NCBI GenBank assembly: GCA_001786575.1
Contig: MFRW01000005.1
Coordinates: 33,085-97,084, forward strand
DNA from: Candidatus Moranbacteria bacterium RIFCSPHIGHO2_01_FULL_55_24
GTDB taxonomy: Bacteria; Patescibacteria; Paceibacteria; Moranbacterales; UBA1568
Length of the DNA: 64,000 bases
Reading direction: 5' to 3'
The notes below the pieces were generated by a model, which ran no database searches, was not told where the DNA came from, and was given only the letters and a program-made list of their open reading frames with translations. Positions 57,666 to 64,000 of the stretch are shown here, in pieces. Positions within the stretch are counted from its first letter, which is position 1; the number at the start of each line of letters is the position of its first letter. The position numbers and the translations under genes were made by a program.

Positions 57666-58961
57666 ATGACCAGGAAAATTCGGAGCAAAAAATACTTTTT
57701 TGTGGCTTTTACAGCGCTCTCAAGCCTGCTTTTGAGCAACTTTTTTTTCGTTGTTGCGAAGCCGGTCCAGGCTGCCGAGGAAGATACGAACGCGATCAAG
57801 GACAATATCGATGAGATCGAGGCGAAGCTTAAGAAAGAAGAGAAGAAGCAGGCCTCGCTCCAGAGCGACCTCAACCAGATCAACTCTACCTTGAGTGCGA
57901 CCCAGGCGGCGATCGCGCGCGTACAGAGACTGCTTCGGGAGACGGAATCCAACATCTCAAGCAAAGAGCAGGAGATCTCCCTCCTTGAGAATCAGCTGAC
58001 GCTCGACAAACATGTCTTGAAGGGCTTGCTTCAGGAACTCTACTACAGCCATAATGCCCCGTTGGTCGAGGTGATGCTCGCAGAAAGCGACGTGCAGGAT
58101 ATCCTCCAGACGAACGATAGCCTCTTCTCCACCCAGGAAAAGATCCAGGCGCTCATCGGCGAGATGAGCGATGCGAAGGAACGTATTGCGGAAGAAAAGA
58201 TGTCGCTTGAAGATACCAAGGATGATCACGAAACGCTTCTGGAAGTCCAGAACCGCCAGAAACAAGGACTCGTGCTCGAGAAGAACGAAACCGCTTCCGA
58301 TCTGGAAGACCAGGCCAAAGTGGTGAGTCGTCTCAAGAGCGAGCTTTCCGAATTGCAAGGGGATTTGAATAAATTGTTAGGGAAATCCTATAATGCCGCA
58401 GATATCCAGGAAGCGGTGGAGTTTGCGAGCAACAAGACCGGCGTGCCGAAAGGTTTCCTTTTCGGTGTGCTCAAGATGGAGACGAACCTCGGCGCGAATG
58501 TCGGCGGCTGTACGTATGCCCAAGTAGAGGATGGCGCCCAAGCGAATTATAAGAAAGGCAAGCTCTCGAAGCGTTCCTGGCAGACATTCCAGTACCGGAG
58601 AGACATCTTCAAGAAGATCACGAGCGAGCTGGGTATCGATTACCGCAAACAGAAAGTCTCCTGCAACCCGAGCGGCTACACCGGTACCGGCGGCGCTATG
58701 GGCGTGGCGCAGTTCATGCCGGATACCTGGATGGGCTACAAAGCCCAGGTAGCGTCTGTTACCGGCCATAATCCGCCGAGCCCTTGGAACCTGACCGACG
58801 GCGTGATGGCCATGGCACTCAAGCTCAAGCGGGTCCCCGGCGTGACCGAGGGAAAGGAAGCGGCGTACCGCAGAGCGGCTGCAGCATACCTCGGCACGAG
58901 CTATGCGCCATATATCAACGGCATCATCTACTGGTCTAAGAACTACAAGAAGCTCATCTGA
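57666..58961 (+). CDS. PcsB-like coiled-coil / lytic transglycosylase exported protein
   Basis: The start is ATG 57666-57668 (MTRKIRSKKYFFVAF); 431 aa. The signal peptide ends near KPVQAAEE. A long coiled coil (about residues 40-240) resembles the N-terminal part of PcsB/EnvC-type peptidoglycan hydrolase regulators. The C-terminal domain (250-431) has FLFGVLKMETNLGANVGG with a candidate catalytic Glu and GAMGVAQFMPDTWMGY, typical of MltB/SLT-type lytic transglycosylases. It probably cleaves septal peptidoglycan. PcsB-type coiled coils are known to contact FtsEX; no ftsEX is seen here. Confidence 0.85.
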   Translation: MTRKIRSKKYFFVAFTALSSLLLSNFFFVVAKPVQAAEEDTNAIKDNIDEIEAKLKKEEKKQASLQSDLNQINSTLSATQAAIARVQRLLRETESNISSKEQEISLLENQLTLDKHVLKGLLQELYYSHNAPLVEVMLAESDVQDILQTNDSLFSTQEKIQALIGEMSDAKERIAEEKMSLEDTKDDHETLLEVQNRQKQGLVLEKNETASDLEDQAKVVSRLKSELSELQGDLNKLLGKSYNAADIQEAVEFASNKTGVPKGFLFGVLKMETNLGANVGGCTYAQVEDGAQANYKKGKLSKRSWQTFQYRRDIFKKITSELGIDYRKQKVSCNPSGYTGTGGAMGVAQFMPDTWMGYKAQVASVTGHNPPSPWNLTDGVMAMALKLKRVPGVTEGKEAAYRRAAAAYLGTSYAPYINGIIYWSKNYKKLI

Positions 58962-58973
58962 TGAAATGGAGCG

Positions 58974-59003
58974 AAGCGTCCTCTTGCGGACGCTTTGTTT
59001 TTT
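58974..59003 (+). terminator. Intrinsic terminator overlapping the next promoter
   Basis: AAGCGTCC / GGACGCTT stem with six-base loop, then TGTTTTTT. The T tract contains TTGTTT, the -35 of the next promoter. Confidence 0.85.
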
Positions 59004-59022
59004 CCCCGCTTCGGAGTATCAT
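58995..59022 (+). promoter_or_regulatory. Promoter of the exported-protein pair
   Basis: TTGTTT (58995-59000), 16 bp, TATCAT (59017-59022). Confidence 0.5.
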
Positions 59023-59052
59023 AGGGGCAGATAAAAACAAAACACAAAATAT

Positions 59053-60444
59053 ATGCGTTCATATATCGCGATTCTTTCAGTAGGAGCTCTCCTCTCTTTT
59101 TCGGCTCCGCTCGCGGCCTTTGCCCAGGAGCAAGTTTCTCCTTCTGTAACCCCTGGCCTCGGGACCCAGTCAGCCGCTCCGGTCGGCAATGTCTTTTGTT
59201 TCGATTACTACCGCTTCGGCTCTGTCCAGGCTGACCTGGAATCGAACCTCGCCTCCACCGTCCCTGGCGCAGAGATCGGCTTCGCCGGCAACCTCAAGAA
59301 TGATAACGACTACCCGCTGGTCGACGGTACTCTCTACGTGAAGATCTTCAAGAAGGATGACCGCACCTTCCAGGCGGGGAATGGCAATGTCGTAGTGGAT
59401 CAATTCCCTTTGGAGGAGGCTTTCACTCTTCCTGCTAAAGGAGAGAAGCCTGTTTCCTTTACCTGGAATGTTCCGCGGAACCTCCCCGGAGGCGACTACT
59501 ACGCCGCTTTCTTCTTTGCTACGAGCGACCGCTACAATATCCTCGGTCTTTCCTTTACCGATGACGTTATCGGGAACCAGGCGCCGTTCAGTGTCGTGAA
59601 TGCAGAGGAGTCTCCAGTAGTTTCTTTCGACAAGAACGCCGCTACCCTAAACGACACGCCGCACACCTTTGTCGCTTTCCCGCCTCACTTCAAGAGCGAC
59701 GAGACAGTCACGGCCAAGGTGAAGCTCGTGAATGCCTCACCGGACCCGGTCATTGTCCCGGTGATCTGGAAGCAGTACTCATGGGATGCGCTCCGCCCCG
59801 AGAACATCCGCAATCAGAAGACCGAGCTTGTCGAAGTGAAGGGAAATGAGACGAAAGAAATCTCCTATGCTGCCATATCTACCAATGATGCTGTGACTTA
59901 CCTGGTCGTAGAGACCAAGGACCAGGAAGCCAAGACTTTCCTCGATATCCGCTTCGTGCGCGACGGCATCCAGGAAACGCGGATCAATTTCCCGTCGGTC
60001 CTCAAGTTCCCTCTGAAAGCCGGAGAGGAAAACGCTCTCTTCGTCTGCGCCCATTCGACCAATGAGCCGACGGTGAAGGAAAATCTTCTCATGCTCACTC
60101 TTCGGGACGAAAACCAGAATGTCATCCGCCAGTTCCGCTACGATGGCGACATCTCGGGCGCCATGAGCGGCTGGAAGGATAGCTTCACTCCCGACAAGAC
60201 CTACACGAAAGTCTCGTTGACCGCAACGCTGGAGCGCCAAGGCCGAGTGTTCGAGGAAGTCCTCATCACCTATGACTGCGACCAGATCGACCCGGATCTT
60301 TGTACGGAAAGCGGCATGATGCTTATCGGTGAGGGGGATGTGAAAAGCCTGGTCGTTTACGGTATCGCCCTCCTGACGCTAGTAGCTCTTCTGGTCATCT
60401 TCATAGCGAAGCTGAAGAGGAGGAAAGCAAGACTCGGCGCGTAA
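59053..60444 (+). CDS. Exported protein with C-terminal membrane anchor
   Basis: 463 aa. The signal peptide ends near LAAFAQEQ. The body is beta-rich with repeated Ig-like rhythm (GNLKNDNDYPLVDGTLYVKIFKKDD; KVKLVNASPDPVIVPVIWKQYSW). A transmembrane helix lies near residues 432-454 and a basic tail (KLKRRKARLGA) follows. I recognise no named domain. It is probably displayed on the outer face of the membrane and is cotranscribed with the next exported protein (13 bp gap). Confidence 0.7.
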   Translation: MRSYIAILSVGALLSFSAPLAAFAQEQVSPSVTPGLGTQSAAPVGNVFCFDYYRFGSVQADLESNLASTVPGAEIGFAGNLKNDNDYPLVDGTLYVKIFKKDDRTFQAGNGNVVVDQFPLEEAFTLPAKGEKPVSFTWNVPRNLPGGDYYAAFFFATSDRYNILGLSFTDDVIGNQAPFSVVNAEESPVVSFDKNAATLNDTPHTFVAFPPHFKSDETVTAKVKLVNASPDPVIVPVIWKQYSWDALRPENIRNQKTELVEVKGNETKEISYAAISTNDAVTYLVVETKDQEAKTFLDIRFVRDGIQETRINFPSVLKFPLKAGEENALFVCAHSTNEPTVKENLLMLTLRDENQNVIRQFRYDGDISGAMSGWKDSFTPDKTYTKVSLTATLERQGRVFEEVLITYDCDQIDPDLCTESGMMLIGEGDVKSLVVYGIALLTLVALLVIFIAKLKRRKARLGA

Positions 60445-60457
60445 ACAGAAAAATCCT

Positions 60458-61819
60458 ATGAAAAAGATATACACCCTTTCCCTGGCGCTTGTTTTAGCGG
60501 GAGTCTTGGCAGTTTCTTCCGATGCGGAGGCCGTAGCAGCTAACAACCCTCCATCGGCTCCGGTCATCTCCGGGCCTACCACCGGCTCTACCGGTACCGC
60601 TTACTCATGGAGCGCTACCTCAAACGATTCTGACGGCGATACGCTCCGCTACGGCTATGACTGGGACAAAAACGGCTCTGTCGACCAGTGGGCGCCTTCT
60701 ATCGGCTTCATTTCTTCCGGAAAGACCCGAACAGTCAGTTATTCCTGGTATACTTCCGGCGCTCACACCTTCCAGGTCTTAGCCCAGGATTTCAGAGGTA
60801 ACAATTCCGGCTGGAGTTCCCACACCATCACGCTTGCGGCTAAAACCTGTGTTTGGCAAGCGATACCTCTGGATGATTTCGATGGCTGGGTCGGTCCTAC
60901 GTATACCCGTTGTCGGAACAATTACAATGCCCTCGGACTCCGGTACCCGCAGTGCCCAGATATCGGCGCTGTCGAAGGCGGAACGCCTTCAGCTGTGGCT
61001 TCTCGCTGCCTTGTCGATCCCCCCACGGTCTCCTGTCCGGACCCAGGGATTACCAGATACACCATAGAGGGACTCGTGAATACCTGTAGCGGAGGAGCCT
61101 ATATTCCGCCGACCCCAGTTCCTTCCTTTGACCTCAAGATCAACGGCTCTGACGGTCCGCTCACGGTGGCTGCCGGCGCGAACCTGAACATCACCTGGGA
61201 TCCGGTTTCCGATGCTACCTTCTGTACCGGCAGCGGCAATGGCTGGAACGGTGTCAAAAGCATCTCCGGTGGCTCTGACAACCTTCCTGCCACCGCCTCT
61301 TCCCTCTATTCCCTTACCTGCACCGGCCCCGGAGGCACCATCACGGATACGGTCTCTGTCTCACTTACCAATATCCTCAAGGTCTGCGAAGGCTCCTGCT
61401 CTTCCGGCTTCATGCGCGGCAAGAGCGGCACTCCCCAGAGCTTCTCTATGGCTCAAGGCTCTAGCAAGAGTCTCGTCGCCTGCTTCAACCCTGCGAATGA
61501 CTGCTCGGACCCGAGCGGCACCGTCACGGCTACCTTCACGGAAGGAGGAGGACCGGTTATCAGCACGAGCGGTACCAATCCGGTGACGCTCTCTGCAGAT
61601 ACTCCCGGTTCTGAAAGCCTCTCTGCTTCCTATTCCGGCCAGACAGCCAATATGAATGTGACTGTCAGCTGCGTTCCTACTACGAGCTGCGCTACCGATC
61701 CTCGAGGCGACAACTACTGTCCGAGCGAGACCTACACCATAAATGACGGATGCGGCACGACACTTACCTGCAATGGCAGGCGCGCCTGCGACTACAACTG
61801 GAAGGAAGTAGCGCCGTAA
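60458..61819 (+). CDS. Secreted Ig/PKD-like protein, Cys-rich
   Basis: 453 aa. The signal peptide ends near DAEAVAA. A PKD/Ig-like domain (PPSAPVISGPTTGSTGTAYSWSATSNDSDGDTLRYGYDWDKNG) is followed by Cys-rich and further Ig-like segments. No C-terminal anchor is visible; the chain ends in a Cys-rich WKEVAP segment, so it may be secreted or held by partners. Thr/Ser/Gly-rich composition fits a surface-exposed protein. No enzyme motif seen. Confidence 0.7.
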   Translation: MKKIYTLSLALVLAGVLAVSSDAEAVAANNPPSAPVISGPTTGSTGTAYSWSATSNDSDGDTLRYGYDWDKNGSVDQWAPSIGFISSGKTRTVSYSWYTSGAHTFQVLAQDFRGNNSGWSSHTITLAAKTCVWQAIPLDDFDGWVGPTYTRCRNNYNALGLRYPQCPDIGAVEGGTPSAVASRCLVDPPTVSCPDPGITRYTIEGLVNTCSGGAYIPPTPVPSFDLKINGSDGPLTVAAGANLNITWDPVSDATFCTGSGNGWNGVKSISGGSDNLPATASSLYSLTCTGPGGTITDTVSVSLTNILKVCEGSCSSGFMRGKSGTPQSFSMAQGSSKSLVACFNPANDCSDPSGTVTATFTEGGGPVISTSGTNPVTLSADTPGSESLSASYSGQTANMNVTVSCVPTTSCATDPRGDNYCPSETYTINDGCGTTLTCNGRRACDYNWKEVAP

Positions 61820-61841
61820 GGGGATAAAGCTGAAAGTCGAA

Positions 61842-61868
61842 AAAAGAGGGCCGGAAGGCTCTCTTTTC
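61842..61868 (+). terminator. Terminator before the rpsF operon
   Basis: AAAAGAGGGCC / GGCTCTCTTTT stem (one G-T) across a GGAA tetraloop, T run following. Confidence 0.88.
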
Positions 61869-61875
61869 GGTTCCC

Positions 61876-61904
61876 TTGCCAAAAACTCCGCATCATGGTA
61901 TGCT
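61876..61904 (+). promoter_or_regulatory. rpsF operon promoter
   Basis: TTGCCA (61876-61881), 17 bp, TATGCT (61899-61904). Start near 61911; leader about 130 nt. Confidence 0.72.
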
Positions 61905-61918
61905 CTGTCCACAAACGA

Positions 61919-61944
61919 GAAAGTCCGACGCGGCTCCCGCTTTC
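61919..61944 (+). promoter_or_regulatory. Candidate S6:S18-binding leader motif
   Basis: GAAA (61919-61922) / TTTC (61941-61944) helix, then a 5' bulge GTCCGAC containing CCG, then hairpin GCGG / CCGC with loop CTC. A bulged CCG beside a hairpin is the hallmark of the S6:S18 autoregulatory motif described upstream of rpsF in many bacteria. The match is by eye only. Confidence 0.4.
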
Positions 61945-61976
61945 GCCTTTGGGCCAGAGATTAGGAACGCATTTTT

Positions 61977-62014
61977 CCGCACGGAAGCGACTTTCCCCGT
62001 TCGCGGATTTTTTT
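61977..62014 (+). terminator. Terminator-like hairpin in the rpsF leader
   Basis: CCGC (61977-61980) / GCGG (62003-62006) with an inner GGAA / TTCC pairing, followed by seven T (62008-62014). It lies between the candidate S6:S18 motif and the rpsF ATG. Confidence 0.6.
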
Positions 62015-62041
62015 ATTCAAGATAATTTCTCAATATTCTCT

Positions 62042-62536
62042 ATGATAGAGTACGAATTGTTCTATTTGGTGGGAGAGTCCAAGGAAGCGGAATTGCCGCG
62101 TATCCGCGAGGCAGTCCAGAAGGTCGTGACCGGAAACGGAGGGGTTTTCCTTCCGGAGGTGACCGAAGAGAAGCGCAAGCTTGCCTACGAGGTGAAGGGC
62201 GAGATTCGCGGTACGTACATTGCGAACCGCTTCACGCTTCCTGGAAAAGATGAGCAGCCTGAAGAGGTAGAGGTACACCCGCTTACGAAGATCAACCGCG
62301 AGCTGATGCTCTCGAAAGACGTGTTGCGCTTCCTGGTTTTGCGCGCTGACGATCTTCCTGAATTGAAGGCGATCGAACGTGTCGAGCGCCCGAAGACGGA
62401 GGGTCGCGGGAACCGCTACGAGCGCCGCGGTGCGATGAAGGCTATGCCGGAAGCCCCGGTGACGAAAGTGGAGGATGCAAAGCCGGTCAGCACCGAACAG
62501 ATTGATGAACAGCTGAAACAAAAGCTTGATATTTAA
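62042..62536 (+). CDS. rpsF: Ribosomal protein bS6
   Basis: The start is ATG 62042-62044 (MIEYELFYLVGESKEAEL); the frame upstream is leader. The 164-aa product has the S6 core (ferredoxin-like, residues ~1-100, with KRKLAYEVKGEIRGTYIANRFTL) and an extra charged C-terminal extension of about 55 residues rich in Arg, Glu and Pro. E. coli S6 is 131-135 aa. S6 binds S18 on the 30S platform. Operon order rpsF-ssb-rpsR is the classical one. Confidence 0.95.
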   Translation: MIEYELFYLVGESKEAELPRIREAVQKVVTGNGGVFLPEVTEEKRKLAYEVKGEIRGTYIANRFTLPGKDEQPEEVEVHPLTKINRELMLSKDVLRFLVLRADDLPELKAIERVERPKTEGRGNRYERRGAMKAMPEAPVTKVEDAKPVSTEQIDEQLKQKLDI

Positions 62537-62547
62537 TCTTAAACACT

Positions 62548-63018
62548 ATGAATGTCAACAAGGTCATTCTCGTCGGGCGTCTTACTCGGGATCCGGAGAT
62601 CCGCACGACGCCTGGAGGACAGTCGGTAGCCAGCCTTTCGATGGCGACGAATAGCTATTGGACGGATAAGAGCGGAGTGCGCCAAGAGCGTACGGAATTC
62701 CATAATGTCGTGTTGTGGGGCCGCCTCGCTGAAGTGGCAGGGCAGTACCTTACGAAGGGGCAGGAGTGCTATGTCGAAGGACGCCTCCAGACCCGGGCCT
62801 ATACCGCGAAAGACGGAACGGAGCGCAAAGTCACCGAAGTGGTCGGAGAGAACATGCAGCTCGGAAGCCGCGCCCAGGGCCAAGGATCGCAGTCAGGAGC
62901 TCCGCGCGCAGCCGCCGCTCCGCGTGAAAGCCAGCCGGCCGCCAAAGAAGAAGAGATCCCGACCATCAATCTCGATGACGAGAAGGATGAGATCAGGATC
63001 GAAGATGTCCCCTTTTAA
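62548..63018 (+). CDS. ssb: Single-stranded DNA-binding protein
   Basis: 156 aa. An OB-fold (MNVNKVILVGRLTRDPEIRTTPGGQSVASLSMATN) to about residue 105 is followed by a Gly/Ala/Gln-rich linker and an acidic tip ending EDVPF, the partner-binding tail. It binds ssDNA as a tetramer during replication and repair. Located between rpsF and rpsR as usual. Confidence 0.96.
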   Translation: MNVNKVILVGRLTRDPEIRTTPGGQSVASLSMATNSYWTDKSGVRQERTEFHNVVLWGRLAEVAGQYLTKGQECYVEGRLQTRAYTAKDGTERKVTEVVGENMQLGSRAQGQGSQSGAPRAAAAPRESQPAAKEEEIPTINLDDEKDEIRIEDVPF

Positions 63019-63040
63019 TTTATTCTAGCTTTCAGTTCGT

Positions 63041-63235
63041 ATGGATGTAGCAATGTCGAAAAAACTCCGGGATTTGGATTACAAGGACGCATATTTCCTG
63101 CGCCGCTTCTTGAATTCCCAGGGAAAGATGTACCCTCCGAAGCGTCATGGTCTGACCGCGAAAGACCAGCGCCATCTCGCGCAGGCTATCAAGCGGGCCC
63201 GTTTCATGGCGTTGATCCCGTACGTGGTCCGCTAA
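63041..63235 (+). CDS. rpsR: Ribosomal protein bS18
   Basis: 64 aa from ATG 63041, or 60 aa from the ATG at 63053 (MSKKLRDLDYKDAYFLRRFLN). The core DYKDAYFLRRFLNSQGKMYPPKRHGLTAKDQRHLAQAIKRARFMALIPYV is the S18 family. It is short beside E. coli S18 (75 aa), with a reduced N-terminus and no zinc cysteines. Pairs with S6. Confidence 0.94.
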   Translation: MDVAMSKKLRDLDYKDAYFLRRFLNSQGKMYPPKRHGLTAKDQRHLAQAIKRARFMALIPYVVR

Positions 63236-63268
63236 GGAATTCTCCTTTTCTCTTCACTCTCAAAACGT

Positions 63269-63826
63269 ATGCTCGGCATAACGGAAATTAAAAATGGCAA
63301 AAAGGTGATTTGGAATGATGAGCCGTATGTGGTCATGGATTACCAGCATTCCAAAACAGGGCGCGCGGGAGCGGTGCTTCGTACCAAGCTGAAGAATCTC
63401 CTGACAGGCGCGATCATCGACCACACATTCCAGGGCGGAGACAAGCTGGAAGAGGCAGAGGTATCGAAGTCGCATGCCCAATACCTCTACCGCGAAGGCG
63501 ATAACCATGTTTTCATGGACATGGAAAGCTACGAGCAGCTCTCGATTCCCGAAAAGGTCTTGGGGGATGCCGTACAGTACCTGGTGGAAGGCACCGAAGT
63601 GACGATGCTCAATTGGAACGACAACGCGATCAACGTGGAATTGCCGGCCAAGGTGGTGCTCACGGTGACGGATGCGCCCCCGGGAATCAAAGGAGATACC
63701 GCTTCGGGAGGCGACAAGATGGTCACCCTCGAAACCGGCCTCCAGATTACGACCCCGCTCTTCATCAAGGTAGGCGACCGCCTCATCATCAACACGGAAA
63801 AGGGGACGTACGTCTCCCGCGAGTAG
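63269..63826 (+). CDS. efp: Elongation factor P, arginine-32 type
   Basis: 185 aa with the three-domain EF-P plan. The tip of domain I reads SKTGRAGAV, placing Arg at residue 32; the following RTKLKNLLTGA is also like the EarP-dependent group. E. coli-type EF-P has Lys34 there, modified by beta-lysylation, whereas Pseudomonas-type has Arg32 modified by rhamnose. EF-P rescues ribosomes stalled at proline runs. It follows rpsR by 33 bp and may be in the same transcript; a terminator follows. Confidence 0.93.
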   Translation: MLGITEIKNGKKVIWNDEPYVVMDYQHSKTGRAGAVLRTKLKNLLTGAIIDHTFQGGDKLEEAEVSKSHAQYLYREGDNHVFMDMESYEQLSIPEKVLGDAVQYLVEGTEVTMLNWNDNAINVELPAKVVLTVTDAPPGIKGDTASGGDKMVTLETGLQITTPLFIKVGDRLIINTEKGTYVSRE

Positions 63827-63840
63827 CTCCGAGCCTCCTC

Positions 63841-63876
63841 ATCCCTCGTTTCTCTTTGAGACGAGGGATTTTTTCT
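63841..63876 (+). terminator. efp terminator
   Basis: ATCCCTCGT / ACGAGGGAT stem with a further inner pairing, followed by a T-rich tract. The bases after it to the window end (63877-64000) show no complete gene; an ATG at 63985 may begin the next one. Confidence 0.85.
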
Positions 63877-64000
63877 TTCTCTCGTTTCTCATCTTATCCC
63901 ATCTCCGCAAACCCTTCGGCGAGCGATCTTTCCGAGAGACATTCGCTCTCTTCCAGCGGAGAGCTCATTCCGAAAAAATCTGATGACTCTTGCAGACAAG

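Overview
The window reads as a chromosomal segment of a Patescibacteria (Candidate Phyla Radiation) genome, most like a Parcubacteria/Paceibacteria member. The basis is gene content rather than any marker comparison: the small 'T4SS pilin' family, PrgI beside a VirB4 ATPase, DUF4012, DUF4446, DUF1653, lamin-tail-domain and RNHCP proteins, and very compact intergenic regions. TGA is used as an ordinary stop codon (for example at 598-600), so the code is standard and not the UGA=Gly code of Gracilibacteria/Absconditabacteria. The six tRNA genes seen do not encode their CCA ends, and a CCA-adding enzyme is present. I see no IS element, prophage or CRISPR array.

Layout. 1-7625 (+): conjugation/pilus-type envelope machinery: an unknown partial protein, PrgI-like membrane protein, TraC/VirB4 N-domain protein, VirB4-type ATPase, two membrane proteins and a 930-aa exported anchored protein. 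7659-12697 (-): one co-directional run for translation (tRNA-Ser, DUF1653, DUF4446, infB, cca, tRNA-Pro, a 103-aa protein, tRNA-Leu) with a promoter at one end and a terminator at the other. 12763-16602 (+): methyltransferase, orphan solute-binding lipoprotein, typA. 16701-19930 (+): five consecutive pilin-family genes, including a pilin-lytic transglycosylase fusion and a double-pilin protein. 20006-21669 (-): SPFH/band-7 protein plus a small partner. 21964-25901 (+): nusA, ppa, tig, clpP. 26130: an unknown basic protein behind a perfect consensus promoter and a three-hairpin leader. 26834-37151: gpmI(-), rny, HU, tRNA-Pro-yvcK, a flavin reductase, tRNA-Gly with a duplicated half-tRNA, unknown exported protein, RNHCP protein, P-type ATPase. 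37213-42813: minimal thrS, DUF4012, tRNA-Gly, DUF975-like, lamin-tail protein. 42899-44671: two small membrane proteins, amidase, TsaB-like protein. 44980-52007: rpoB-rpoC. 52192-58961: ftsK, RodZ-like, recA, a carbonic-anhydrase-like unknown, PcsB-like/lytic transglycosylase. 59053-61819: two exported proteins. 62042-63826: rpsF-ssb-rpsR and efp.

How the parts fit. The VirB4/PrgI block and the pilin block, separated by about 9 kb, are plausibly one envelope-spanning pilus or DNA-transfer apparatus: ATPase, inner-membrane partner, several VirB2-like subunits, and a peptidoglycan-cutting domain fused to a pilin. The rest is mostly information processing and cell-envelope upkeep.

The most interesting non-coding pattern is the promoter layout. 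Many genes have a near-consensus sigma70 promoter (TTGACA, 17 bp, TANAAT). Some promoters share bases with the previous gene's terminator. nusA and rpsF have terminator-like hairpins inside their own leaders. Three genes have a -10 box placed so that transcription would start exactly on the A of the ATG (leaderless mRNA). All functional statements come from reading the sequence; no database search was run.
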